Shown: positions 17,106 to 27,463, numbered from the stretch's first letter. The stretch is 64,000 nucleotides of DNA from Cereibacter_A azotoformans (GCF_003050905.1 NZ_QAOT01000016.1); one strand, 5' to 3'. Numbers and translations are program-made. The notes: generated by a model from the sequence alone, not told the origin.

Positions 17106-17562
17106 GGATCCCGCCCTCCAGGCCGCGGATGGTCCGCTCCAGGTCGGCCGCCAAAATCCGGCTGAAGCTGTCGAGGCGGCGCCGCCTTTCTTCCTCCTCG
17201 TGAAGAAAGGCGGCTTGGCGCCTTGCGCGCTCTGCCGCACCGGCCACCGCCACCAGCGCCCGCCACTGGGCGAACAGGCGATCCGCCGTTTCGGCGTCGA
17301 GGTGACGAGCGTCGGCTGTTGCGCGAAACTTGGCGACCGCATCCTGCCAAGCCTCGAGAGCGGCCGCCTTCGCCTTGGCTCGGTCCCTTGAAGTCGTCTC
17401 CATCATCAAGATGTCGAGCGCGACAGAATGAGGGTCGAGCGTTGGCGGCGCCCAGAGCAGGAAGCTCCTGATGGAGGCCACGACGGCGCCAGCGCCTTCC
17501 GACGATGGTCGCTCACAGTCCGGCCGGGCTCCGCGAAAATTCGGCCGCACAATGTCACCCAT
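17098..17562 (-). CDS. hypothetical element protein with helical C-terminus
   Basis: A 154-residue protein. ATG 17562 follows an excellent AAGGAGG, which fixes the start (MGDIVRPNFRGARPDCERPS). The second half is a long charged helix (AERARRQAAFLHEEEERRRR) likely to form a coiled coil. It overlaps the initiator gene by 8 nt, so it is translated with the replication module. No family recognised. Confidence 0.6.
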   Translation of the reverse strand: MGDIVRPNFRGARPDCERPSSEGAGAVVASIRSFLLWAPPTLDPHSVALDILMMETTSRDRAKAKAAALEAWQDAVAKFRATADARHLDAETADRLFAQWRALVAVAGAAERARRQAAFLHEEEERRRRLDSFSRILAADLERTIRGLEGGIHG

Positions 17563-18859
17563 GAGATACCTCCTTGCCTGCTTCCGCCTGAACTTGGGCG
17601 GCCATGCCCTTCGCTGCCTCGTAGCGCCGGGCGTAGCGTGCGACGACAGCCTCAGCCTTCTTGTCTCCGGCGTGGACAACGAAGACGGCCCGCATCACGG
17701 CAAGATGCCGCCGCCACGCCTGCGCCGCCGCCTCGTCCTGCAAGCCGCTCATGGCGCGACAGGCCATGTCGCCTGCAAGCTGCGCGCTCTCGCGGGCGCC
17801 GTAGACGCAACCGCGCACGGCCTCAAAAACAAGGGTCTCAGCATCACCGGTCGACCATCCGTGAAGCCTCCGGAGTTCGGCGGCGGCTTGGATGACCGCA
17901 GCGTATTCCCGATCGTCTTGCTCTTCGGCCTCGGCATCCTCGTCGTCTGCTTCGTCTGCGAGCGGGCCTTCAGCTCGGAGCCATCCCTCGGCCAGCGCGT
18001 CGCGTTCGGCGAGTGAGATGTGTTGACCTCGCCGCGGGATCGGAAGCGGCACGACACCGTCGGCCGGCGCGTGCTCAGGCACGAGGTCGAGGTCGAAAGA
18101 CGCGGCCTCTGGATCCGACGCGTGATGATCTTCCCCCTGAACGTCGTCCGAGCGGGCGCGTCCACGCGCGCCCGCGCTCGCGCTCGCGTCTGAAACATCA
18201 TTCGAGGACTCTACGGTAGCCGGGCTGGGTGCCGTCTTCGGCGGTTCAGGCGCAGGCGCGTGAGCGCCCGCGCCGTCCAGCGGTTCTTTCAGCGGTTCAG
18301 GTATCCTGCACGATACCCTCTCGGTATCCTCCACGATACCGTTTCCGTCCGAAACGGTATCCTCCACGATACCGTTCGGGTCGCCTTCAATGGTATCCTC
18401 CACGATACTGTTCCTCGTGCCTTTCACGAGGGGCCGGTAACGGTTCGAACGGCCCGACCCGCCGCCTTTGTGCCGGAGCACCGCGAGGTGGCCCTCCACC
18501 TCCAGCTCCTTCACCGCCTGAATGATGGCGTTGCGGCCGTAGCAGGTTGCGCCCGCCAGCGTTTCGAAGGACGGCCACGCGATCCAGCGATCACCCTTGT
18601 TGAAGCGCTTGCGGCTGGCATGCCCGATGGCAATCTCGATGGCGACCGACTTGGCGGCAGCACTGAGCTTCCGGTTCGCTGAAACCTCCAGGAGGAAACT
18701 GTCGCGCTCGGTGTCGAACGAGGAGCGCTCGGGCTTGCGATCAACACTCATGCCGCGCCCTTGCACGCGGTCGCACCCTGCGGCATCATCGCGCTTGCTC
18801 GACTTCCCATTCGCCCCGGCCGCGCCCGCCAGCGCGCCGGGGTTTTCATTTCGCCCCAT
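17555..18859 (-). CDS. phage-type replication initiator with in-gene iterons
   Basis: A 434-residue protein from ATG 18859 (AGGAGG 8 nt upstream). Residues about 45-150 form a winged-helix initiator-like domain (KLSAAAKSVAIEIAIGHASR, FETLAGATCYGRNAIIQAVK, ELEVEGHLAVLRHKGGGSG), the type seen in lambda O and related phage or plasmid initiators. A low-complexity acidic linker and a C-terminal helical domain follow. The coding DNA just after the winged-helix domain carries four 18-bp dyad iterons. No helicase or loader gene is evident nearby, so it probably recruits host DnaB, directly or through an unrecognised partner. Confidence 0.65.
   Translation of the reverse strand: MGRNENPGALAGAAGANGKSSKRDDAAGCDRVQGRGMSVDRKPERSSFDTERDSFLLEVSANRKLSAAAKSVAIEIAIGHASRKRFNKGDRWIAWPSFETLAGATCYGRNAIIQAVKELEVEGHLAVLRHKGGGSGRSNRYRPLVKGTRNSIVEDTIEGDPNGIVEDTVSDGNGIVEDTERVSCRIPEPLKEPLDGAGAHAPAPEPPKTAPSPATVESSNDVSDASASAGARGRARSDDVQGEDHHASDPEAASFDLDLVPEHAPADGVVPLPIPRRGQHISLAERDALAEGWLRAEGPLADEADDEDAEAEEQDDREYAAVIQAAAELRRLHGWSTGDAETLVFEAVRGCVYGARESAQLAGDMACRAMSGLQDEAAAQAWRRHLAVMRAVFVVHAGDKKAEAVVARYARRYEAAKGMAAQVQAEAGKEVSHG
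18300..18409. repeat. four 18-bp iterons, candidate replication origin
   Basis: GGTATCCTCCACGATACC or one-base variants occur at 18300-18317, 18323-18340, 18356-18373 and 18392-18409. Each is a dyad (GGTATC/GATACC). Three are in the same frame and encode (G/S)IVEDT. The copy at 18300 is in another frame and encodes VSCRIP, yet keeps 17 of 18 bases, so the DNA rather than the peptide is conserved. Between the second and third lies GTTTC-CGTCC-GAAAC, another dyad. The arrangement matches lambda-type origins placed inside the initiator gene. Confidence 0.72.
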
Positions 18860-18863
18860 GGCT

Positions 18864-19172
18864 TCACGCCTCCTGCCGAAGGACGGGCTGATAGGCGAGG
18901 ACGTTGCCGCGGCACGGCGCGGCAAGCACATGCCCGCGCTCCCGAAGGGCTGCTAGCGCGCGATGAGCGGTCGACCTCCCGATCCTCAGATCATCGGCGA
19001 CGGCGTCGAGGACAAGCTCCACACGCGGTTCGCTGCCGGTGAGCTTCGCGGCAAGCCTCGTGGCAATGCGCGACGTGACGGGCGCGAGATCCCGGTCATC
19101 GGCGACTTGGTCGAGCCACTTGAGCAGATCGGCGGCAGAGAGTGCGCCCGTGGGCGCTGATTGATACTGCAT
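18864..19172 (-). CDS. small winged-helix protein
   Basis: A 102-residue protein with a C-terminal GntR-like winged helix (LDAVADDLRIGRSTAHRALA, ALRERGHVLAAP). ATG 19172 has GGGGGAA upstream. It is the first gene of the replication operon, 4 bp before the initiator, so it may be an accessory initiator or a regulator of the operon. A 42-codon frame (19224 down to 19096) overlaps its start and cannot be excluded. Confidence 0.6.
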   Translation of the reverse strand: MQYQSAPTGALSAADLLKWLDQVADDRDLAPVTSRIATRLAAKLTGSEPRVELVLDAVADDLRIGRSTAHRALAALRERGHVLAAPCRGNVLAYQPVLRQEA

Positions 19173-19239
19173 GGGGTTCCCCCACTGCCCCTCCCGCTCG
19201 GGAGGGATGATTGGTGCACCCCATGGCGCGACGCCACCT

Positions 19240-19251
19240 CTCCAATCAGCA
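19240..19251. repeat. 12-bp leader repeat of the element
   Basis: CTCCAATCAGCA at 19240-19251 recurs exactly at 20655-20666 (integrase leader) and at 7500-7511 (leader of the 84-residue protein). All three lie upstream of minus-strand starts and include the GGAG ribosome-binding core when read on that strand (TGCTGATTGGAG). The part beyond GGAG is shared although not needed for ribosome binding. Confidence 0.55.
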
Positions 19252-19322
19252 GTATCAATTCCGCGCAGGGAGCGTTCGCGGACCTGCCCAATATCGGGAA
19301 GGCCCCGCGTTTCGTCAATGCA

Positions 19323-20645
19323 TCATCGCGCGGTGCGCAACTCGATCACCCGGCCGGTCGCCTCGCCTCGCAGAAATCGGGCCCAATGATCCATCATGGC
19401 GCGCCTGCGCTCGACCATGTCGGTGCGGCGGTAGGCCCGCTCGACCTCGGACCCCACGAGGTGGGCGAGGGCGATCTCGGACATGTCGCGGTCGTAGCCG
19501 AGCTCGGCCGTCCAGTCCCGGAACGAGCTGCGCAGGCCGTGGGGCACCGCGGGGCGGCCGGTGCGGGCGTCGCGCCACCCGGCCTTGTCCACCGGCAGAC
19601 CGGCCGCCTTGGCCTCGGCCTCAGCATCCTCCTGCATCCGCCGCATGACGGCGCTCACGCTCATGTCGCTGATCATCCCGCCGCGGGTGCTCGGGAAGAC
19701 ATAGTCGCACCCCTGCATCCGCGGCACGGCCTTCAGGATCGCCACGGCGTCCGCAGAGAGCGGCACCCGGTGCTCGCGCCCCATCTTCATCCGGTCGGCC
19801 TGGATCACCCACAGGCCCGCGCCAAGGTCGATCTCCGACCACGTCGCGCCCCTGACCTCGCCCGAGCGCGCCGCCGTCAGGGTGGCAAAGCGGAGGGCGG
19901 TGGCGCCCATGCCCTCGCGCTGGCCCAGCTCCTCCCACCAGTCGGCAAGCCGGGCCAGCGGCACCGCCGGGAAATTGCCGGCGCGGGCCTTGGCGACCGC
20001 GGTGGGCGACGGTAGCAGCTCCTTCAGATTGCCAGCCCACCGGGCCGGGTTCTCGCCCGTGCGGTAGCCCGATACGGTCGCCCACGACAGGATCGCCTCG
20101 AGATAGCCCCTCATCTTCGTGGCGGTGTCCGGCTTCGTCGTCCAGATCGTGTTGAGGGCGCGCACCACGTCATGCGGTGCCACCTCCTGCACGGTCAGGT
20201 CGCCGATCTCCGGGAAGGCATAGGCCGTCAGGGTCGAGCGCACCGCCTTCTGAGACTTCTCAGGTCGGTCGGACAGCTTCGCCTTGATCCACCTGTCGGC
20301 GGCGTCGGCGAAGGTCAGCGTGTTGCGCCGCGCGGCCGCCAGTGCGGCGCGCGCCTCCTTCCGCTCTTCGATAGGGTCGATCCCTTCGGCGATCTTCCGC
20401 TTCGCCTCCCGCGCCCTATCGCGGGCGTCGGCGAGACCGACTTCAGGATATGCCCCGAGGCCGATGGCCCGCCGGCTGCCCGCGACCATCGTGCGGAGGA
20501 TCCAAGACTTCGCCCCGTTCGGAGTGATCTGCAGCAGGAGCCCGGCCACGCCGCCCGCCTGCATCCACACGTTGCGATCATGTGTGCCGGGGTGCGCCGC
20601 CCTCTTGATGTCGAGCGCCCCGAGCTCTTTCGCCCGTTTCGGCAT
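19323..20645 (-). CDS. int: P4-type tyrosine integrase
   Basis: A 440-residue site-specific recombinase that integrates and excises the element at tRNA-Gly. It has the N-terminal arm-binding DUF4102-like domain (LLLQITPNGAKSWILRTMVA, GLGAYPEVGLADARDRAREA), a core-binding domain, and the catalytic domain with Arg in ARSGEVRG, His-x-x-Arg in PHGLRSSFRDW, and the nucleophile Tyr in VERAYRRTD. ATG 20645 is chosen because GGAGG lies 8 nt upstream; a TTG at 20660 is the alternative. It lies next to attR. Confidence 0.93.
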   Translation of the reverse strand: MPKRAKELGALDIKRAAHPGTHDRNVWMQAGGVAGLLLQITPNGAKSWILRTMVAGSRRAIGLGAYPEVGLADARDRAREAKRKIAEGIDPIEERKEARAALAAARRNTLTFADAADRWIKAKLSDRPEKSQKAVRSTLTAYAFPEIGDLTVQEVAPHDVVRALNTIWTTKPDTATKMRGYLEAILSWATVSGYRTGENPARWAGNLKELLPSPTAVAKARAGNFPAVPLARLADWWEELGQREGMGATALRFATLTAARSGEVRGATWSEIDLGAGLWVIQADRMKMGREHRVPLSADAVAILKAVPRMQGCDYVFPSTRGGMISDMSVSAVMRRMQEDAEAEAKAAGLPVDKAGWRDARTGRPAVPHGLRSSFRDWTAELGYDRDMSEIALAHLVGSEVERAYRRTDMVERRRAMMDHWARFLRGEATGRVIELRTAR

Positions 20646-20912
20646 TCCTGTAGCCTCCAATCAGCAATCCGCAGTATGGATCGGAACCGGAATAGAACCC
20701 GCGTCCGCTTGCCAAACCGCCTCCCATCAGCCGGGTGGCGGGGGAGCCGAAGAACGGCAGCAGATCCATTTTCCCGCCAGCCACGCCGCTGGCCAAAAAC
20801 GATGCTACTTGGTGCGTATAGACGCAACTGGAAATTACAGGCTGTCGCCAAAAACCCCTTGTTTTACAGGCCAAATGCAACGCCCTGATACCGGCTGCAA
20901 CCGCCTACCGGC
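20646..20912. other. integrase leader and attachment-arm region
   Basis: No gene is seen in these 267 bp between the integrase start and the attR core. TTACAGGC occurs twice (20835-20842 and 20864-20871), a spacing suitable for arm-type integrase binding sites. The integrase promoter must also lie here. Confidence 0.4.
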
Positions 20913-20930
20913 TCCCTTCACCCGCTCCAC
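20913..20930. repeat. attR, distal attachment core
   Basis: An exact 18-bp copy of the tRNA-Gly 3' end (TCCCTTCACCCGCTCCAC), without the rest of the tRNA. It marks the right end of the element. The following 240 bp up to the transketolase terminator (20931-21164) hold no gene I can support. Confidence 0.88.
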
Positions 20931-21164
20931 TCCCCTCCTGCAAGCCTGATTTACATGCCCGTGTCTGGGATGAGGGGCGGCCGTGGGCCTCCTCACCCTC
21001 AAGGCTACACCGGCACGGAACTCTGCTGCCCGGACCGGGTCCGCAGGGGGTGTTGTCTCACGAGGCTGAGCGCCAGCCCCACTGACAACCGCCCGAGACA
21101 GATATCCCTGCGGTTGACGGCCGCCATCGCCTATTGCTGGCATGGCCTCGGCAGGAAACGAATG

Positions 21165-21198
21165 GAAACGCCCGCCCGATGCTTCATCATCGGGCGGG
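21165..21198 (-). terminator. intrinsic terminator of transketolase gene
   Basis: A stem CCCGCCCGATG/CATCGGGCGGG with a 6-nt loop (21171-21198). Read on the minus strand it is followed by CGTTTCC, and it lies 27 bp after the tkt stop. Confidence 0.78.
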
Positions 21199-21225
21199 AC
21201 GCTCTGTTGCGGTGGGCAGGTTGGT

Positions 21226-23244
21226 TCAGCCGAGCAGGGCCTTGGCCTTGGCGACGGTCGCCTCGGGCGTGATGCCGAACTCCTGGAACAGCCGCTCGGC
21301 CGGGGCCGAGGCGCCGAAGCCCGACATGCCGATGAAGCCGTCCTTGCCCTCGCGGCCGCGCTCGCCCAGAAGCCAGCGGTCCCAGCCCATGCGGACACCC
21401 GCCTCGATGGCGATGCGGACGGCGCCCGCCGGCAGAACCTTGCGGCGGTAGGCCTCGTCCTGCCGGGCGAACAGCTCCATGCAGGGCATCGAGACGACGC
21501 GGGTGCCGATGCCCTCGGCCTCGAGCGCCTCGCGGGCCTTCAGCGCGACCTCGACCTCGGAGCCCGAGGCGATCAGGATGACCTGACGCTTGCCGGTCGC
21601 TTCCTCGAGGACATAGGCGCCCTGCGCGACGAGGTTCTTGTTGGTGTGGGTCTTGCGCACCGCCGGCAGGTTCTGCCGCGACAGCGCCAGCACCGAGGGC
21701 GTGGCCTTTTCGGAGAGCGCGATCTCCCAGGCCTCGGCGGTCTCGGTCAGGTCGGCGGGGCGGAACACCAGCATGTTCGGCGTCGCGCGCAGCATGGCCA
21801 GATGCTCGACCGGCTGGTGGGTCGGCCCATCCTCGCCCAGACCGATCGAGTCATGGGTGAAGACATAGACCACCGGCATGTGCATCAGCGCCGAGAGGCG
21901 CACGGCGGGGCGGCAGTAGTCGGCAAAGCACATGAAGGTGCCGCCGTAGGGGCGCAGGCCGCCGTGCAGCGCCATGCCGTTCATCGCCGCGGCCATGCCG
22001 TGCTCGCGGATGCCGTAATAGACGTAGCGGCCCTTGCGGTTGATCGGGTCGAACACGCCGAGGTCGGCGGTCTTGGTGTTGTTCGAGCCGGTCAGGTCGG
22101 CCGAGCCGCCGATGGTCTCGGTCATGATCGGATTGACCGCTTCCAGCACCATCTCCGAGGCGCGGCGGGTCGCGACCTTCGGCATCTTCTCGACCGCGTC
22201 CTTCTTCACGGCGCGGACCGCGGCGGCGAGCTTCTTCGGCGGCTCGCAGGAGAACTGCTGCTGGAAGAGGGCGCGCTTGCTGTCCGAGAGGGCGGCGAAC
22301 CGCTCGTCCCATGCCTTGCGGGCCTCGGCTCCGCGCGAGCCGATGGTCTCCCAGGCCGTCTTGATGTCGGCCGGGATCTCGAAGGCCCCGGCGGTCCAGC
22401 CATAGGCGGCCTTGGTGTCGGTGATCAGCTTGGCATCGGTCAGCGCGCCGTGACCCTTGGAGGTGTCCTGCGCCGAAGAGCCGAGCGCGATATGCGTGGT
22501 GCAGGCGATGAAGGCCGGGCCCTTCGAGGCCTTGGCTTCGGTCAGCGCGCGGTCGATGTCGGCGGGATCATGGCCGTCGCATTCGAACACGTCCCAGCCC
22601 GCGGCGGCGAAGCGCGCCTTCTGGTCGGTGCGGTCCGACAGCGCCACCTTGCCGTCGATGGTGATGCCGTTGTTGTCCCACATCACGATCAGGCGCGACA
22701 GCTCGTGCCGGCCGGCGAGGCCGATGGCCTCCTGGCTCACCCCCTCCATCAGACAGCCGTCGCCGGCGATGCAGTAGGTGTAGTGGTCGATGATCTTCGC
22801 CCCCCAGCGGGCGCGGAGCGACTCTTCGGCCATCGCGAGACCCACGGCCATCGCGAGACCCTGGCCCAGCGGGCCGGTCGTGGTCTCGATCCCCTTGGCG
22901 AGGAAGTTCTCGGGGTGGCCAGCGGTTCGGGAGCCCCACTGGCGGAAGTTCCTGATCTGCTCGATCGGGAACTCGGGGTCGCCGGTCAGGTGAAGCAGCG
23001 AATAGACCAGCATCGAGCCGTGACCCGCGGACAGCACGAACCGGTCGCGGTTCGGCCAGTCGGGGGACTGCGCGTCGAAGACCATGTGCTTTTCGTAGAG
23101 CACGGTCGCGACGTCCGCCATGCCCATCGGCATGCCGGAATGGCCGGAATTGGCCGCCGCCACGGCGTCGAGCGTCAGCGCGCGGATGGCGCAGGCTTTC
23201 TTCCAGTGATCGGGATGCTGCTCGCGCAGGCTCTGTATGTCCAC
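21226..23244 (-). CDS. tkt: transketolase
   Basis: A thiamine-diphosphate enzyme moving two-carbon units in the pentose phosphate and Calvin cycles. The 672-residue protein has the N-terminal catalytic His region (ANSGHSGMPMGMADVATVLY), the TPP/Mg motif GDGCLMEGVSQEA, the pyrimidine domain (GIREHGMAAAMNGMALHGG) and the C-terminal domain. The start is GTG 23244, preceded by TCGGAGA; a longer upstream frame runs through the divergent zapA operon and is not real. Full length. Confidence 0.96.
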   Translation of the reverse strand: MDIQSLREQHPDHWKKACAIRALTLDAVAAANSGHSGMPMGMADVATVLYEKHMVFDAQSPDWPNRDRFVLSAGHGSMLVYSLLHLTGDPEFPIEQIRNFRQWGSRTAGHPENFLAKGIETTTGPLGQGLAMAVGLAMAEESLRARWGAKIIDHYTYCIAGDGCLMEGVSQEAIGLAGRHELSRLIVMWDNNGITIDGKVALSDRTDQKARFAAAGWDVFECDGHDPADIDRALTEAKASKGPAFIACTTHIALGSSAQDTSKGHGALTDAKLITDTKAAYGWTAGAFEIPADIKTAWETIGSRGAEARKAWDERFAALSDSKRALFQQQFSCEPPKKLAAAVRAVKKDAVEKMPKVATRRASEMVLEAVNPIMTETIGGSADLTGSNNTKTADLGVFDPINRKGRYVYYGIREHGMAAAMNGMALHGGLRPYGGTFMCFADYCRPAVRLSALMHMPVVYVFTHDSIGLGEDGPTHQPVEHLAMLRATPNMLVFRPADLTETAEAWEIALSEKATPSVLALSRQNLPAVRKTHTNKNLVAQGAYVLEEATGKRQVILIASGSEVEVALKAREALEAEGIGTRVVSMPCMELFARQDEAYRRKVLPAGAVRIAIEAGVRMGWDRWLLGERGREGKDGFIGMSGFGASAPAERLFQEFGITPEATVAKAKALLG

Positions 23245-23499
23245 GGCAATTCTCCGACTTGGATGCCCCCGGGCGCGGCTTCTTGCGCGCACCGCTTCAG
23301 GGCTGCATATCAGCCCGACCGGCAAGATCAAGCGCGTGGGTCCCTTTCTGATGCCAAAGGGGGGCGCATCGCGGGGCAACCGACGATAAGATCGGGGAAA
23401 AGCGCCGGGCGGATGTGATTCGCGCGACAATGTGCCGCCGCATGTTCGCGCAAGCGAAATGTGGACGGCCCGGCCGAAACGGAACGGAAAGGCAGACCT

Positions 23500-23967
23500 A
23501 TGCAGGAGATGGTGGAACTCGAGCGGCGGCTCACGGCCGCCCTTGAACGGATCGGAGCGGGGATCGACGCGATCCCCGTCATGCCGGCGGAGAACCCGTT
23601 GCAGGCCGAACTCGACGAGGAGCGGATGGTCAATGCCCAGCTCGCTGAGCGGCTGAAGGCCGTGAAGGAGCGCGAGGGGGCCAGGATCGGCCAGCTTGAG
23701 GAGCAGGTCGAGGCGCTGACGCGGCAGCTCGACGTGCAGGGGCTGGAGCTTCAGCGGATGAAGAAGACGACGGGACAGTTGCGCGAGGCGCTGCGCAGCC
23801 TGCGCGAGGCCACCGCCGAAGGCGTGGCCGACCCGCACCTGCTCAACCGTTCGATGGTGGTCGAGCTCGAGTCTCTGCGCGCGGCCCGCGCCACCGAGGC
23901 CGCCGAGGTGGACGAGGTGCTCTCGGCGCTGCAACCCCTGATCGCGGAGGGCCGCTCGGATGCCTGA
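23500..23967 (+). CDS. coiled-coil protein upstream of ZapA
   Basis: A 155-residue protein starting at ATG 23500 (GGAAAGG upstream). Almost the whole length is heptad-rich (RIGQLEEQVEALTRQLDVQG, LELQRMKKTTGQLREALRSL), predicted as a long coiled coil, with no signal peptide. It overlaps zapA by 8 nt, so it is co-expressed with a division protein and may assist the Z-ring, by position only. The function is unproven. Confidence 0.8.
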   Translation: MQEMVELERRLTAALERIGAGIDAIPVMPAENPLQAELDEERMVNAQLAERLKAVKEREGARIGQLEEQVEALTRQLDVQGLELQRMKKTTGQLREALRSLREATAEGVADPHLLNRSMVVELESLRAARATEAAEVDEVLSALQPLIAEGRSDA

Positions 23968-24334
23968 ACTGAGCATTGCCATCGGTGGCAAGACCTTCGA
24001 GGTCGCCTGCCAGCCGGGCGAGGAAGAGTTCCTGCACGCGGCCGCAGCCATGCTCGACGCCGAGGCGGCGCCCGTGGTCGAGCAGATGGGCCGCATGACG
24101 GATTCACGGATGCTGCTGATGGCGGGACTGATGCTGGCCGACCGGATGGCGGGCGTGGACGAGGAGATCCGCCGGCTGCGCGAGCAGGTGGCCGAACTCG
24201 AAGCCCGTCCGGCGCCGGAGCCCGAGCGGATCGAGGTTCCCGTGATCCCCGAGGGCGTGAAAGAGGCGCTGGCCGAGCTTGCGGCGCGGGCCGAGGCCAT
24301 GGCCGAGCGGGTCGAGGAGCGCGCCCGCGCCTGA
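23960..24334 (+). CDS. zapA: cell division protein ZapA
   Basis: A small cytosolic protein that bundles FtsZ protofilaments. The 124-residue product has the ZapA core (LSIAIGGKTFEVACQPGEEE, FLHAAAAMLDAEA, RMLLMAGLMLADRMAGVDEE) followed by a coiled coil and an Ala/Glu-rich tail. The start overlaps the preceding coiled-coil gene. Strong GC hairpins follow. Confidence 0.87.
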   Translation: MPELSIAIGGKTFEVACQPGEEEFLHAAAAMLDAEAAPVVEQMGRMTDSRMLLMAGLMLADRMAGVDEEIRRLREQVAELEARPAPEPERIEVPVIPEGVKEALAELAARAEAMAERVEERARA

Positions 24335-24364
24335 GGCCGGGCCTTCAGGGTTGGTGTCGGAGGC

Positions 24365-24402
24365 GGGGGGCTGTCTGCCCCCCGGCCGCCCGAACGGGCG
24401 GC
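24365..24402 (+). terminator. tandem hairpins after zapA
   Basis: Two stems follow the stop: GGGGGGC/GCCCCCC at 24365-24383 and GCCGCCCG/CGGGCGGC at 24385-24402. The recurring AT-containing repeat at 24400-24434 comes next. They probably end zapA transcription and may also work against grxD from the other side. Confidence 0.6.
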
Positions 24403-24434
24403 TCCCCCCGAGGATATTTTTACAGAGTGAAAGG
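24400..24434 (-). repeat. recurring intergenic repeat, copy 1
   Basis: On the minus strand this reads CCTTTCACTCTGTAAAAATA followed by TCCTCGGGGGG. It matches, with some differences, the copies at 34880-34908 and 49536-49560 (CCTTCATTCTGgcccAAATATCC type). All three lie between genes beside GC-rich hairpins. Confidence 0.55.
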
Positions 24435-24520
24435 GCCGGCTGTCGCGCGGAGGGTGCGAGGCATCGCCTGCGGGCGGGCGCCGGGGGAAGGGGCGCGCCC
24501 CGCAGGCGCGCCCGCAAGGG

Positions 24521-24886
24521 TCAGGCGTTGGCTTCGCGGATCTTGTCGGCGGCGGCCTTGTCGTAGGTGACGCCCTTGGCTTCGAAGAGCTGGTCAAGCT
24601 CACCCGAGAGGGTCATTTCGGTGACGATGTCGCAGCCGCCCACGAACTCGCCCTTGACGTAGAGTTGCGGGATCGTGGGCCAGTCGGAGAAGTCCTTGAT
24701 GCCCTGGCGGATGTCGGCGTCCTCGAGCACGTTCACATCCTTGTAGGCCACCTGCATGTAGTTGAGCACGCCGGCGACGCGGCTCGAGAAGCCGCATTGC
24801 GGCATGGTCTTGCTGCCCTTCATGAACAGGACCACGTCGTTCGTGGTGACGAGGTCACGGAGCTGTTCTTCGACGGTGGTGGTCAT
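24521..24886 (-). CDS. grxD: monothiol glutaredoxin Grx4 family
   Basis: A class II glutaredoxin that binds a shared [2Fe-2S] cluster with glutathione and BolA and delivers Fe-S clusters. The 121-residue protein has the active site CGFS (Cys31, in KTMPQCGFSSRV), the WPTIPQLYVKGEFVGGCDIV glutathione-binding region and normal length. ATG 24886 follows GAGGA. It lies 59 bp after bolA, its usual partner, in the same direction. Confidence 0.94.
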   Translation of the reverse strand: MTTTVEEQLRDLVTTNDVVLFMKGSKTMPQCGFSSRVAGVLNYMQVAYKDVNVLEDADIRQGIKDFSDWPTIPQLYVKGEFVGGCDIVTEMTLSGELDQLFEAKGVTYDKAAADKIREANA

Positions 24887-24945
24887 GTCGGATCGTCCTC
24901 GTGGTTGGGCCGCGCCTTCACGCGGTCGTCGATGGTGGATTGGGC

Positions 24946-25188
24946 TCAGTCGGGGGCCTTGGTGGTCAGCGCGAGGGCGTGGAGTTCGCCGTGCGCGCCA
25001 TCCATCTTGCCCTTGAGCGAGGCATAGACCGCGCGCTGCTGCTGGACGCGGTTCATGCCGCGGAAGCTTTCGTCGATCACCTCGGCCGACCAGTGGTTTC
25101 CGTCGCCCGCAAGGTCGGTGATGGTGATCTTCGCCTGCGGGAAACTGGCGCGGATGAGGTTCTCGATGTCCTGGGCTTCCATGGCCAT
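24946..25188 (-). CDS. bolA: BolA-family protein
   Basis: An 80-residue protein of the BolA class II fold (IENLIRASFPQAKITITDLA, HWSAEVIDESFRGMNRVQQQ, ELHALALTTKAP), partner of monothiol glutaredoxins. The conserved His near the C-terminus (GAHGELHALAL) is the usual cluster ligand. Start at 25188 (MAMEAQ) or 25182 (MEAQ) cannot be decided, as neither has a clear ribosome-binding site. It lies between purL and grxD. Confidence 0.92.
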   Translation of the reverse strand: MAMEAQDIENLIRASFPQAKITITDLAGDGNHWSAEVIDESFRGMNRVQQQRAVYASLKGKMDGAHGELHALALTTKAPD

Positions 25189-25303
25189 GGGGCGGGGGTT
25201 CCTGTGCGGTCACTCTTGCGAAAGATGTATGACGCATGCAGGACGCGCGCAAGCGGTGCGCGGGCTGCAGGCAGGGGCCGCGTGGCCTCTGCCCGCAAAA
25301 GCA

Positions 25304-27463
<2,160 letters not shown>

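Larger units (their letters stand above)
7065..20930. mobile_element. integrated phage-like element (prophage remnant or phage satellite) in tRNA-Gly
   Basis: Bounded by an 18-bp perfect direct repeat of the tRNA-Gly 3' end, about 13.9 kb, with a tyrosine integrase next to the distal end. Transcription is almost entirely leftward: integrase; a replication module (winged-helix protein, initiator with iterons); small unknown proteins; then S49 protease, two Nu1-like proteins and tail protein X; then TrkH cargo and remnants. Terminase large subunit, portal, major capsid, tape measure and lysis genes are all absent. That fits either a decayed prophage or a satellite that borrows particles from a helper phage. 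Confidence 0.88.

Noticed and set aside
18300..18409. CRISPR-like array
   Set aside because: Only four 18-bp units with 5- to 18-bp gaps, inside a coding sequence and dyadic; this fits iterons, not CRISPR repeats and spacers.
19096..19224. 42-residue minus-strand gene overlapping the small winged-helix gene
   Set aside because: It has an acceptable start region with the shared 12-mer upstream, but its composition is poor and it overlaps a better-supported gene; left out but mentioned.
24335..24520. 6S RNA downstream of zapA
   Set aside because: ssrS often follows zapA, but this stretch is short, filled with terminator-like GC hairpins and the recurring repeat, and does not form the long 6S rod with central bulge.
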